Source of the DNA: Branchiibius hedensis
Lineage (GTDB): Bacteria; Actinomycetota; Actinomycetes; Actinomycetales; Dermatophilaceae
Direction: 5' to 3'
Length of the DNA stretch: 64,000 bases
Assembly (NCBI RefSeq): GCF_900108585.1
Contig: NZ_UESZ01000001.1
Span: 1,798,001-1,862,000, forward strand
How positions within the stretch are numbered: position 1 is the stretch's first letter; every line of letters begins with the position of its first letter. Under the pieces are notes generated by a model that worked only from the letters and a program-made list of their open reading frames with translations, searched no databases and was not told the origin of the DNA. The position numbers and the translations under genes were made by a program. Below, piece after piece: positions 32,203-40,821 of this stretch.

Positions 32203-32544
32203 TCAGGCTGCAGCGTCGACGCGCTTCTTGCGCTTGTTGGTAGCCCCTGGCTTACGCCCAGCCTTTCTGCCCTTCTTAGCGCCCATGCTGGACCAGTCGA
32301 CCTCTTTGCCGGCGCGCAGCATCACCCCACCCCACACGCCGTAGCCGTCGATCTCCACGCCCTGCCGCAAGCACGACTTCGTCGACAGGCAGGTGTCGCA
32401 GATGGCTTTCGCCCGCAAGAACTCATCCGGCCGGTTCGGCTGGAACGTGTCATCGAGGATTCCCCGACAGGCAATCTCACGCCGCAACGGAATGTCGTCC
32501 GGCGACAGAGCAGGCTCGGCGGTCGCGTCCAAAACAATGTCCAT
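32203..32544 (-). CDS. WhiB-family iron-sulfur transcription factor
   Basis: 113 aa. Four cysteines in the WhiB arrangement: C in IACRGILDDTF, C-x2-C in AICDTCLS and C in SCLRQG, then GVWGGV, the family turn, and a basic C-terminus (GRKAGRKPGATNKRKKR) for DNA binding. WhiB-like proteins bind a [4Fe-4S] cluster and act with the primary sigma factor. On a mobile element it may switch transfer genes. The start is fixed by a Signal I element 6 nt upstream, so it is itself in that regulon. Confidence 0.93.
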   Translation of the reverse strand: MDIVLDATAEPALSPDDIPLRREIACRGILDDTFQPNRPDEFLRAKAICDTCLSTKSCLRQGVEIDGYGVWGGVMLRAGKEVDWSSMGAKKGRKAGRKPGATNKRKKRVDAAA

Positions 32545-32550
32545 GAGTGC

Positions 32551-32561
32551 ACGGTGCGACG
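32551..32561 (-). promoter_or_regulatory. Signal I element
   Basis: Minus-strand 11-mer, 6 nt before ATG 32544 of the whiB-like gene. Confidence 0.65.
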
Positions 32562-32697
32562 CCCTTTCGCTGGTGCTCGGAGCACCGCCCAGGCCTCACG
32601 ACACGAGCAAGCTTCCGTCACGTACCGTTGCGACGCGCCGACGCCGCCGCACCGCTCAAACTCGTCCCAGCGGCGCAATGGCTGAGACAGTTGGACC

Positions 32698-33663
32698 GTG
32701 ACCACCGAAGCTCGGCTCCCGATCAAGGCGTTCATCAGCCACGCCACTGAGGACAAGGAGCGATTCGTCGAGCCCTTCGCGACCGCGCTGCGCGAGAAGG
32801 GGATCGACGCCTGGGTCGATAAGTGGGAGATCAGGGCGGGCGACAGCCTCGTGCATCGGATCTTCGATGAGGGCATTCCTCGGGCCGACGCGATCGTGGT
32901 CGTCTTGTCACATGTCAGCGTTGGCAAGCCGTGGGTAACCGAAGAACTCCACGCGAGCGTCGTCAGGCGGATTACGACCGAGCGGAAGACCAGGCTCATC
33001 CCGATCGTGCTCGACGAGGATGTCGACGTGCCAAGCGCGCTGAAACACCTTCTCTGGGTGTCAGTCCCTCGTGTGGGACTCGATGGGGCAGTCCAGCAAG
33101 TGGTCAACAATCTGTACGGGGTGGATCAAAAGCCGCCGCTGGGCGCGCCACCGGCCTTTGCCGCCCAACCCGTTCAGCAGACCCAGATACCCGCCGACGA
33201 GACCGTGCTGCGGCTGCTGTTTGAGCACCTGCAAGCGCACGACAGCGCGAACGCTTTCCTCCTCTCCGACGCCGTCAGGGACCGTGCGCTGGCGGTAGGC
33301 CTGAGCGAACCATCGTTCATCGAAAGCGTTCAAGCTCTCGCGGCCGCCGGCCAGGTCAGCGTGACCTTCATGACCGGGAGCACTCGATTCATCATCAACG
33401 GAATCCCTAACGGCACGTGGCTCAACCTCGAAGCCTCGAAAGGGGTGGACGTTGAGGGACTGCGCACCAAGATCCTTTCTGACGTTGTGAACCAGGACAT
33501 CCGCAAGATCGAACCGGTCACGTACGGAGCCTCGTTCCGAACAGTTCAGGCCGTGCTGCAGATCCTGCAGGCTCAACAAGTGCTGCGGTTCGCAGTCATC
33601 CGCAACAGCGAGTTGGTCGTGACTGACGTGAGTCCTCTCGCCAGGCGAGCTCTGCTCGGTTGA
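32698..33663 (+). CDS. TIR-domain protein, probable defence effector
   Basis: 321 aa, GTG start. TIR at ~8-135: KAFISHATEDKERFVEPFA, GIDAWVDKWEIRAGDSL, ADAIVVVLSHVSVGKPWVTEEL, with the Glu of WVTEEL at the position of the NADase catalytic residue, and RLIPIVLDEDVDVPSAL. A linker (Ala/Pro/Gln-rich) joins a C-terminal helical/winged-helix-like region (ANAFLLSDAVRDRALAVGLS; VQALAAAGQVSVTFM). Bacterial TIRs deplete NAD+ or make signal nucleotides in anti-phage defence. Divergent from whiB with 150 nt between; no Signal I is found on its own strand. Confidence 0.85.
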   Translation: MTTEARLPIKAFISHATEDKERFVEPFATALREKGIDAWVDKWEIRAGDSLVHRIFDEGIPRADAIVVVLSHVSVGKPWVTEELHASVVRRITTERKTRLIPIVLDEDVDVPSALKHLLWVSVPRVGLDGAVQQVVNNLYGVDQKPPLGAPPAFAAQPVQQTQIPADETVLRLLFEHLQAHDSANAFLLSDAVRDRALAVGLSEPSFIESVQALAAAGQVSVTFMTGSTRFIINGIPNGTWLNLEASKGVDVEGLRTKILSDVVNQDIRKIEPVTYGASFRTVQAVLQILQAQQVLRFAVIRNSELVVTDVSPLARRALLG

Positions 33664-33680
33664 CGTCCACATGACCCCAA

Positions 33681-35219
33681 TCACCCGGCGGTGCGGCGCC
33701 GCCTACTCTCAACCTTCTGCACGTCCACCGGACCCGGGTGCCAACGGGCTTGGGCAATCTCCGGCGGGACCACAGCCTTCCCGTCGCCGTAACGATCCGG
33801 ACGGGCGAACGGCATCGACACCGGCTGCTCCAAGCCGGCCGCTTTGCGGATCGTCCACAAGTCCAGGCGGCGATTCAGTTCCGCAGCCAGCAGATGGTCG
33901 CGCATCCAGTACGGCTGCCCCCACAACTGGTTGAACGCCAGCATCTGGTGAGCAACCTGCTCAGCGTGCTGTCTGGTGGCGGGAGCCCACGGCGTCGCAG
34001 TCGGATCACCGATCCGCAGCGTGCGCCACAAGTCGCTGTCGGCTGGGGACGTGACGTGCTTGTTCAGCGCGAACACCGGCAACGACGGAAACTGGCTGGA
34101 CACCAACCCGCCGCGTGGGAACCAATCGGACCAGTCCACATAGAACATGCGTTGCGCCACCTTCGCCTTCATCCGGTCCATGCTGGCCGTGGCCGCGCGG
34201 GCAATCGCAGACTGCACACGCGGCACGATGCGGTCCTTGGCGGTGTTCTGCCGGGCACACACAAACACCACCGCAGTGCCCCGAGTCGGGTCCGATGCCA
34301 GGGCCTTCGCCCAGGCGTCGACCTTCTCGTCAACGTTCGCGTTCAGTCCGGTCGTCATCTCGATGGCGATCTGGAACCCGTCACGACGCACCCATAGAGC
34401 GTCGGCGGTGCGGGTCGACTCCACCGGCATGAATTCACCCACTTTGCACAGCGACTCCCCCAGCACCGCTTGCAGGTCGGTGAACTCAGCAGCGCGCAAC
34501 GACAACTCGTTCAGCATGACCGCGTGCCTCTCGAACCTGGCGCCGCCGTCCGCGACGCGCCGCCCCGCAGTGACGCTCAGCCAGTCACCGAAACTCAAGT
34601 ATCGACTTTGGGAATCCCAGCGCGGCATGTCGGTACGGCGCACCAGCGCCGGAACCGGATCCAGCAACCGGGCCAGCACCCCGTACTGCAGCAGGTCCGC
34701 TGCGATCAGATTCTTGACCCGCTTCGGGAGATAGTCGCCGCGGTGCCCGGTCGCATCAGGGTCGCCGGTGAAGGCCGCCAACTGTTCCGTCGTCAACGTG
34801 CGCCACATCATGGTCGCCGCAACCATCCGGGCGCGCAGCAACCCGTTCGGCGCGCTCGGCGAAAACAACGAGTGCGGCTGCGGCGGCTTCAACAGCGCCG
34901 GGTCGACGGTCGTCCGGTGCATCCGGCCGTCCTGGATGAGCCGGGTGATTTCGCGCCGCTGCGCCCAAGCCGCCGTCGCGGGGCCGTTCCACATGCCCGA
35001 CCACAGCGGCTCCGTGCGATACGCCGACCGGTGAGCTTTCGGTGCGCGGCTACACATAGAGGTCAACGGCACGTACGGGCCGAACTGACCAGGCATGCCG
35101 CGCTCGGTCAGATGCTTGTTCGCCCGCGGCTCGAACCGAGTGATGCTCGGGTCGTCGTCGGCCGGCGCGTACACGTCCTTGAACCCGTGCGGCTGCGGCC
35201 GCCACCAGCCTGCCATCAC
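33681..35219 (-). CDS. Replication-relaxation/relaxase-like protein
   Basis: 512 aa. Overlaps the coupling-protein stop by 4 nt. The centre has a winged-helix-like region (LTTEQLAAFTGDPDATGHRG, YLPKRVKNLIAADLLQYGVL) followed by a restriction-fold-like part, TADALWVRRDGFQIAIEMTTG then KVDAWAKALASDPTRGTAVVFVCARQ, which resembles the Replic_Relax family found beside TraD/FtsK-type ATPases on actinobacterial plasmids. These are suspected to process or bind oriT DNA. No HUH or tyrosine-relaxase motif was seen, so the nicking role is inference. Confidence 0.6.
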   Translation of the reverse strand: MMAGWWRPQPHGFKDVYAPADDDPSITRFEPRANKHLTERGMPGQFGPYVPLTSMCSRAPKAHRSAYRTEPLWSGMWNGPATAAWAQRREITRLIQDGRMHRTTVDPALLKPPQPHSLFSPSAPNGLLRARMVAATMMWRTLTTEQLAAFTGDPDATGHRGDYLPKRVKNLIAADLLQYGVLARLLDPVPALVRRTDMPRWDSQSRYLSFGDWLSVTAGRRVADGGARFERHAVMLNELSLRAAEFTDLQAVLGESLCKVGEFMPVESTRTADALWVRRDGFQIAIEMTTGLNANVDEKVDAWAKALASDPTRGTAVVFVCARQNTAKDRIVPRVQSAIARAATASMDRMKAKVAQRMFYVDWSDWFPRGGLVSSQFPSLPVFALNKHVTSPADSDLWRTLRIGDPTATPWAPATRQHAEQVAHQMLAFNQLWGQPYWMRDHLLAAELNRRLDLWTIRKAAGLEQPVSMPFARPDRYGDGKAVVPPEIAQARWHPGPVDVQKVESRRRRTAG

Positions 35220-37762
35220 CAGTCCTGCGGATCGTTCGGGATCGGCCGGTTGAACCGGTCAGGGCTGAACCGGTCCGGATCGTTCGGCACCGCCATAGCC
35301 TGCACCGGCGCAGCGACAGTCGAGTCGTCATACGCATCGCCCGCCGAACCTGCCGGCTGCACACCAGGCTTCACCCAGCCCCGGTGCTCCGGGACGCGCT
35401 CAACCACATCGCCGTAGCTCTCGCCAGTGGCCGCTTGCTGATCGGTCAGGAACCGGGCCCAATCGCCTCGCATCTCCCAGTCGCCAATACCGATCAGGCA
35501 CGGAGTCTGACGCACGCCAGCGACGGTCGTGCGCAGCACCGCGAAGTAGCGCGGGATGGCGGCGATGTCAGCGCCGGTGAAGTCCGAGCCGTCCAGCGTC
35601 AGGTCCGACACGGCACTCTTAACGATCTCCGGGTTGTTCTGCCCGAACCACAACATCGTGGCGAACCCGAGGAGCGAATCACGCACACGCTCGTGCAACT
35701 GCTGCGGGTACTGTGTGGCGAAAAACGGGCGCACCCCGTAACTGCGACCTTGGTCGCGCAGCCACGTCACGGTCTCTGGGCTGGACCCGGCCAGCACCGA
35801 CAGCTCGTCAGCAAAAATGTTCACCTGGCGGCCCTGGTCCTGCCAGCCGACACACACACGCCCGATCGCCTCGCGCAGCTGGAACAACAGCAGACTGCTC
35901 AGTAACTGGGTCTGCCGGTCACTGACCTGGGTGCCGTCGGCGGCCGTGCCCAGGTTCACCACGACCGCGTCATGGTTGGCCAGGACGTCCTCCCAACTGA
36001 CTCGCGACCTACCGGCGTCCCACCACGTCTCGATCTCGGCCAACTGCGCCAACTTGTTGCGGGCAGCCTGGGACTGGGTGCGGCGGGTCGAAGCTGACAC
36101 GTTCGCACCGAACAGGATCTCGGTGTACTGCGCCGCCTCCACCGCAGACTCGTCCGTGACGGCAGCCGCCCGCACCACCGACGACAGTTCCGTCGCCGAG
36201 GTGTCACCGAACCCACCCAGCAGGCGGTGCGTCAACGCGATCGGGTTGCCGTGCCCGTGATCGGACAACCACAGAGCCGCCGGAAGGACAGCGTTCAACG
36301 CTTCGATGCTGGCGTTCTCCAGAGTGCCTTCGCCGAACGCGTACCGGGCAGCCTCGATAAACCGTGCCGCCTTCTGGCTCGCAGTTCCCGGAAAAGCGAA
36401 CACGTCGATCGCCGGGGTCGAAGCGTCCGCCAGGTCGATCAACAGCATCGAATCCGGATCACCGGTCACGCTCTGTGCCATCCGCCGGCACGCGGTCGCG
36501 CCGTCGCCCTTGTTCTCGAACACGATCACGCACGAACGGTCATCCACGATGCGCCGTGCCAGAACCCAGCCCAAGCACACACGCATCGCCACGGACTTAC
36601 CGAAACCGGGCACGCCCAACAGTCCGACTCCGCCGTACAGGTCATCGGCGGACAAATGGGCCGGGTTCCCGTCGGCGTCAGCGCCCAGCATCGGACCGAT
36701 CGGAGCCCGCAAACTTGCCGGGACCAGTCGCGACGACGCCGTCGCCGGACCCGAAGCCGAACCTCCCGGCGGCACCGCCAAGCCGGTCAGCATGTGCGGC
36801 GCACACAGCAGCACACTGCGATCCAACGGGTAGACCACCCGGGCGGTACGCGGCACGCCACCAGAGTCAGTGGCTGGTCGACGCTGGTGCTTGGGGGCCG
36901 CCCGGCGCGGCGCCGGAAAATCCAGACCGTCCAGTCGCGACAGCAACCGGTTACGCCCACACCGAGCCAACGCGACGTGCGCGCCCAGCGCGGCAGGAAC
37001 ACTCAGCCCCAGCGCCAACGGCCAGGTGTCAGACACCGAGCCCAGAGCAGGGACAACACCAGCAACATGCGCACCGTAAACACCCGCGCTTCCGGCGCCC
37101 AGCAACCACGGCAACGAACCCGAGCCCACCACGACCGGGTCGGCGTTGATGTCCAAGCCGGGCATCGCCGCGACCACCTGACGCAGCAGGTCGTCAGCGG
37201 TCGACCGGTCCGGGGCACCCACCAGGATGCTGGTCGCCAGTAGTTCCCCACCGCGCGAATAGTGCGACTCGTTGCCACCGCGGGAACTGACCCAGGTCCG
37301 GTACGCCGACACTTCGGCCGGGCGAGGAGTGCGCATCGTGAACGCCACCCACGCCCCCGGAACGTTCGCCCGCCAGACCACCTTGGCAACCTCCGCCGGA
37401 TCGGCGCCGGCAGCAGTGTCACGTCCAGCAACCGACTCCAACCGCACCCGCGCCGACACCAAACAGGGGCGATCCCCTAACCCCGCCAACAAGTCCGGAA
37501 CGTCATCGCACGGCTCGACCACGGCGTCGATCGTCGCCGCCAAGTTCGCCGCCAACGACGCAGCACCGCGCCCTGCTCTCTTACTGGTTGGCGGCGTCAC
37601 CAGGAAAGCGTCAAGTGTGCCGTCGTCGCCGGTCACAGCCAGCAACGTCGCCTGCTTAACCGAACGCAGCGACGACTCGAACGCCTTGGCGCGCTGGACG
37701 TAAATCGCAGGGTCAAGCTGCTTGGAAGCGGTCGGGCTCACCTTGAAAGCGGAGACATTCAC
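35216..37762 (-). CDS. VirD4/TraD-like conjugative coupling ATPase
   Basis: 848 aa, GTG start 7 nt after a Signal II promoter. N-terminal ~370 residues include hydrophobic stretches around 235-285 (LALGLSVPAALGAHVALARCG) that may anchor it in the membrane. ATPase: Walker A GVPGFGKS near 383-390, Walker B NIFADELS near 650, and RPFFATQYPQQL after it, typical of TraG/VirD4 and HerA-like proteins. Coupling proteins link the relaxosome to the channel and select protein substrates, so it is the expected reader of any translocation signal. Operon with the relaxase-like gene. Confidence 0.85.
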   Translation of the reverse strand: MNVSAFKVSPTASKQLDPAIYVQRAKAFESSLRSVKQATLLAVTGDDGTLDAFLVTPPTSKRAGRGAASLAANLAATIDAVVEPCDDVPDLLAGLGDRPCLVSARVRLESVAGRDTAAGADPAEVAKVVWRANVPGAWVAFTMRTPRPAEVSAYRTWVSSRGGNESHYSRGGELLATSILVGAPDRSTADDLLRQVVAAMPGLDINADPVVVGSGSLPWLLGAGSAGVYGAHVAGVVPALGSVSDTWPLALGLSVPAALGAHVALARCGRNRLLSRLDGLDFPAPRRAAPKHQRRPATDSGGVPRTARVVYPLDRSVLLCAPHMLTGLAVPPGGSASGPATASSRLVPASLRAPIGPMLGADADGNPAHLSADDLYGGVGLLGVPGFGKSVAMRVCLGWVLARRIVDDRSCVIVFENKGDGATACRRMAQSVTGDPDSMLLIDLADASTPAIDVFAFPGTASQKAARFIEAARYAFGEGTLENASIEALNAVLPAALWLSDHGHGNPIALTHRLLGGFGDTSATELSSVVRAAAVTDESAVEAAQYTEILFGANVSASTRRTQSQAARNKLAQLAEIETWWDAGRSRVSWEDVLANHDAVVVNLGTAADGTQVSDRQTQLLSSLLLFQLREAIGRVCVGWQDQGRQVNIFADELSVLAGSSPETVTWLRDQGRSYGVRPFFATQYPQQLHERVRDSLLGFATMLWFGQNNPEIVKSAVSDLTLDGSDFTGADIAAIPRYFAVLRTTVAGVRQTPCLIGIGDWEMRGDWARFLTDQQAATGESYGDVVERVPEHRGWVKPGVQPAGSAGDAYDDSTVAAPVQAMAVPNDPDRFSPDRFNRPIPNDPQDW

Positions 37763-37769
37763 ACATCTC

Positions 37770-37799
37770 TACATGGGCCAGGTTGGCGGCGACCAGGGT
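37770..37799 (-). promoter_or_regulatory. Signal II promoter
   Basis: ACCCTG (37794-37799), 18 nt, CATGTA (37770-37775), then 7 nt to GTG 37762. Confidence 0.7.
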
Positions 37800-38630
37800 A
37801 AAGGAACGCTCTGACCAGCAACAACGCATGATTTTTTGGTCAATTTTTCCAGCGGCAGCCGTGAGTCCCCGGGAAGCGCCGCCGCCACGCTCGACCCCGC
37901 GTGCCTCCGGCAGGAGGGTGGTGGGTGGTGGCGTTGGTGGGTGTTGAACGGCTGTGTGGGTGGTTGCGGGGGAGTTGGTGGGATGTGAGGCAGGTCGATA
38001 AAGGATGAGCTGACGTGCTACCAGGGAACAGCTACAAGCAATAGGTGGTACTGAACGGTACTAACTGACAGTAAACGTCATTGGGAGTACCAAGTTGACA
38101 CTGGTTGAGTTTCAGACGCATCAAGTGGCATCCAAGGTAGAAAACTGACAGACCCAGGGTCGACGTGGAGACAGTACCGAACAACCAGACCAGGCAGGAA
38201 GCAGAACACCGAGAAGAACAACGACCAGAACACCGAGAAGCCACCAAGAAGAACACCGAACAGACCCACGAAAAGAACACCGGCGAACCAAGCGAGCAAC
38301 GGAACAACCCAGCAGCAGACCCAGGGAAACCAGGGCACCGAACAGAACAACAACAAGAACCCCGAACAGCAGACGAACAAGCAGCAAACCAGCCAGTCAC
38401 ACGAAAAGACCGCCGAGGCCGAAGGCCGAAGGCTCACAGCAGTCAGTTGCTGCCGGCTGGCCAGGTCGGTTGGCTGCTGCTACCGCCTACCGCCGGATGC
38501 CCACGTTGTCGGCGTTGGTCATCGAACGCGGCCGGTGACTGTCGCTGTTTCGGCGGTCAGCGCTGACGCCAGCGATCGAACGACTTCGACTTACGGACAT
38601 ACACGGAGGTGCGCAGGCGCAGGGACAACC
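37800..38630. other. Gene-poor region, oriT or regulatory candidate
   Basis: About 830 nt with no convincing gene between the coupling-protein promoter and the small basic protein. Contents: a T-run stretch (37830-37852), a G-rich GGTGG/TGGG tract (37914-37990), a segment richer in A/T with repeated GGTACT and GACAG words (38000-38160), and a purine/AC-rich repeat array (38203-38370). ORFs here on either strand are low-complexity and unconvincing. Position next to the transfer genes suits an oriT, but no nic consensus was recognised. Confidence 0.45.
38203..38290 (+). repeat. Four spaced direct repeats AGAACACCG(A/G)
   Basis: AGAACACC recurs at 38203, 38227, 38250 and 38274, i.e. every 23-24 nt, and a degenerate AGAACCCCGAA at 38356. 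The regular spacing on one strand is iteron-like or a multimeric protein-binding array. Confidence 0.55.
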
Positions 38631-38641
38631 CGTCGCACCGT
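38631..38641 (+). promoter_or_regulatory. Signal I element
   Basis: Exact 11-mer, 44 nt before ATG 38686. The downstream gene has its own Shine-Dalgarno, so the transcript is leadered here, favouring a promoter role for the 11-mer over a translational one. Confidence 0.55.
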
Positions 38642-38685
38642 CAGATCAGCACCAGACGTGTGACCGCTACCGGAAAGGAACCGTC

Positions 38686-38853
38686 ATGGCACGCAAGCCG
38701 CGTAACCCTCACGCGCACGCCAACCCGGCGATGGCGGCCGCCCTGCGCGAGTTGCGTCGCTCCGGCGCTGCGGGCGCGCACGCCGATTCCCGCCAGCGCC
38801 GCAGCCGGGACCGTTCCAGCGCGCGTCGCGCAGCGATTCGGGACTTCAACTGA
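38686..38853 (+). CDS. Small basic protein
   Basis: 55 aa, preceded by a GGAAAGGAA ribosome-binding site. Very Arg/Ala-rich (ALRELRRSGAAGAHADSRQR, RSRDRSSARRAAIRDFN), pI evidently high; probably a nucleic-acid-binding peptide. No family recognised. Followed at once by a GC-rich hairpin that could end its transcript. Confidence 0.55.
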   Translation: MARKPRNPHAHANPAMAAALRELRRSGAAGAHADSRQRRSRDRSSARRAAIRDFN

Positions 38854-38859
38854 CCCACC

Positions 38860-38880
38860 CCGCGCGCTTGTTGCGCGCGG
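38860..38880 (+). terminator. GC-rich hairpin, probable terminator
   Basis: CCGCGCGC-TTGTT-GCGCGCGG: a perfect 8-bp stem just after the stop of the small basic protein. No U-tract follows, as is common in high-GC actinobacteria. Confidence 0.55.
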
Positions 38881-38991
38881 CGCTGATTGGTGCAAGTTCG
38901 CCCCAGCGGTCGCCGCCTGGCGAGTACGTTCTCTCCAGGTTTGATCCGATGGCGGATGGCGTCGTCGGTGCCTTCGCCTCCGGGGAGAGTC

Positions 38992-40821
38992 ATGACCCGC
39001 CGCTTGTCGCTATTCCTCGTGTGTCTTCTGTCAATGTTCGGGTTGTCCGGCGGTTTCGCCGGGTCAGCATCGGCAGCTCCAGCCGACACGATGGCAGCAG
39101 TCTCTGCCGCGAATGTCGGCAAAGGTCCGTGCTCGACCAACAGTGCCGGCGGCAGCGGTTTCGATGGAAGCTGCTCCGTAGGGTCGTGGTGTGCTGTGTA
39201 CCTGAAATGGGTATGGGAACAGGCCGGGGTTAGCACCAACGGGATCTCCGCATCGGCTGCGTCATTCATCACCTCGGCCGGGTCATTCGGGGGCACCGTC
39301 CACACTGATCCTGGATATGCGCCGCAGGTCGGCGACGCGATCGTCTTCAACTACAACGGCGCCGGCTTCGCCGACCACGTCGGGATGATCGAGGCCGTTC
39401 ATGGGGACGGCTCGGTCGACGTGATACACGGCAACATCAACGGTGTCGTCTACAGGATCAACAACATCCCGGCGTCCAGGGCACGCGTTGGCGCCAACAT
39501 GAACACCGGCGGATTGACCGTTGGTAACCACGCAGCGGCACCGATCATCTCTGCGTTCGTCACGGCAGGTGGCGCCGGCGGCGGAGGCGGAGGCGGAGGC
39601 GGAGGCGGAGGCGGTCTCTCCGACGGCCAGTTCGTTTCCTACCAGGGAACTGTCTACCGGATCGCTGGCGGTGCACCGATCGCTGTCGCGTCCTGGGACA
39701 ATATCGGCGGTCCGCAACCAACCACGCCCCTTAACGACGCGCAGTGGTCCGCTCTGCGCCAGACCCCCACCGACGGCACCTTCGTTGTCGCCTACGGCGG
39801 CTCCGGCTCCGGCACCGTGTTCCGATTCGCCGGTGGCGCACCCATCGCCGTGTCGTCCTGGGCCAACGTCGGCGGCACCAACGGCCAACCGGTAACCCCC
39901 ATCGACATGGCCGCCGTCACCCACGCCGGACAGGCCGGTGTCTGGTCCCACATGAACAACGTCCCCACCGACGGCACCTTCGTTGTCGCCTACGGCGGCT
40001 CCGGCTCCGGCACCGTGTTCCGATTCGCCGGTGGCGCACCCATCGCCGTGTCGTCCTGGGCCAACGTCGGCGGCACCAACGGCCAACCGGTAACCCCCAT
40101 CGACATGGTCGCCGTCACCCACGCCGGACAGGCCGGAGTGTGGTCCCACATGAACAACCGACCCACTGACGGCACCTTCGTTGTCGCCTACGGCGGCTCC
40201 GGCTCCGGCACCGTGTTCCGATTCGCCGGTGGCGCACCCATCGCCGTGTCGTCCTGGGCCAACGTCGGCGGCACCAACGGCCAACCCGTAACCCCCATCG
40301 ACATGGTCGCCGTCACCCACGCCGGACAGGCCGGAGTGTGGTCCCACATGAACAACCGACCCACTGACGGGACTCGCCTGATCGCAGCAGGAAAGAGCTA
40401 CGTGGTGTTCAAGGGAGCGCCGTACCATGTGGGCCCGAGCAAGGCCGGAGTCGTGGTCGATCAGACGGCCCTCGCGCATGCTGGGCAGTCTGGTGTCTGG
40501 GCGCACCTCTCAGCGGCCGGGGCAGCCACGTCGTCCGAGAAGAAGTTGCCCACGAAGGCGGGCAAACCGTCACAGTTCGCAGTGACCTGGACCGTTGGGA
40601 AGCTGCCACTGGACGCCAAGACAACCACGTATGTCCTCCAATCACGCACCGTGACCAAGGCCAAGAACGGCAAGGTCACCTACGGGACGGCCAAGACGTG
40701 GCTTAACGGAACCGCAAAGACCAGCGGCACATTCACCGGCGGTCCGGGCGTCACCTACCAGTTCCGGGCGCAAGCACGGGACAAGCTCGGCAACCTCACC
40801 GCATGGTCTGGTTGGAGCTAA
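38992..40821 (+). CDS. Secreted CHAP-domain wall hydrolase with tandem repeats
   Basis: 609 aa from ATG 38992 with GGGGAGAG upstream. Signal peptide 1-~28 (cleavage after SASA). CHAP amidase/peptidase at ~45-150: CSVGSWCAVYLKWVW with catalytic Cys and GDAIVFNYNGAGFADHVGMI with His. Then a poly-Gly linker and about five ~60-residue repeats, three of them near-identical 66-residue units (PTDGTFVVAYGGSGSG ... GVWSHMNN), and a fibronectin-like C-terminal region (AKTTTYVLQSRTV; TYQFRAQARDK). Likely degrades peptidoglycan, with the repeats binding wall or surface polymer. Its end overlaps the convergent primase gene by 4 nt. Confidence 0.87.
   Translation: MTRRLSLFLVCLLSMFGLSGGFAGSASAAPADTMAAVSAANVGKGPCSTNSAGGSGFDGSCSVGSWCAVYLKWVWEQAGVSTNGISASAASFITSAGSFGGTVHTDPGYAPQVGDAIVFNYNGAGFADHVGMIEAVHGDGSVDVIHGNINGVVYRINNIPASRARVGANMNTGGLTVGNHAAAPIISAFVTAGGAGGGGGGGGGGGGGLSDGQFVSYQGTVYRIAGGAPIAVASWDNIGGPQPTTPLNDAQWSALRQTPTDGTFVVAYGGSGSGTVFRFAGGAPIAVSSWANVGGTNGQPVTPIDMAAVTHAGQAGVWSHMNNVPTDGTFVVAYGGSGSGTVFRFAGGAPIAVSSWANVGGTNGQPVTPIDMVAVTHAGQAGVWSHMNNRPTDGTFVVAYGGSGSGTVFRFAGGAPIAVSSWANVGGTNGQPVTPIDMVAVTHAGQAGVWSHMNNRPTDGTRLIAAGKSYVVFKGAPYHVGPSKAGVVVDQTALAHAGQSGVWAHLSAAGAATSSEKKLPTKAGKPSQFAVTWTVGKLPLDAKTTTYVLQSRTVTKAKNGKVTYGTAKTWLNGTAKTSGTFTGGPGVTYQFRAQARDKLGNLTAWSGWS
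39766..40359 (+). repeat. Three tandem 198-nt repeats inside the CHAP gene
   Basis: Units start at 39766, 39964 and 40162, exactly 198 nt apart and almost identical in DNA, with degenerate partial copies on both sides. Near-identity at synonymous sites points to recent duplication or gene conversion. Confidence 0.85.

Noticed and set aside
37580-37600. Further copy of the GGTTGGCGGC boundary word inside the coupling-protein gene
   Set aside because: Only ~10 nt match, lies inside a coding sequence and not before a start codon.
38165-38566. Plus-strand ORF (~133 codons) and opposite minus-strand ORFs of 88-122 codons in the AC/GA-rich repeat zone
   Set aside because: Composition simply reflects the AGAACACC repeats; no ribosome site, no domain, and overlapping ORFs on both strands are equally long. 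Treated as non-coding repeats.
39766-40359. Tandem repeats as a CRISPR array
   Set aside because: Units are 198 nt, in frame, and without spacers; they encode protein repeats.
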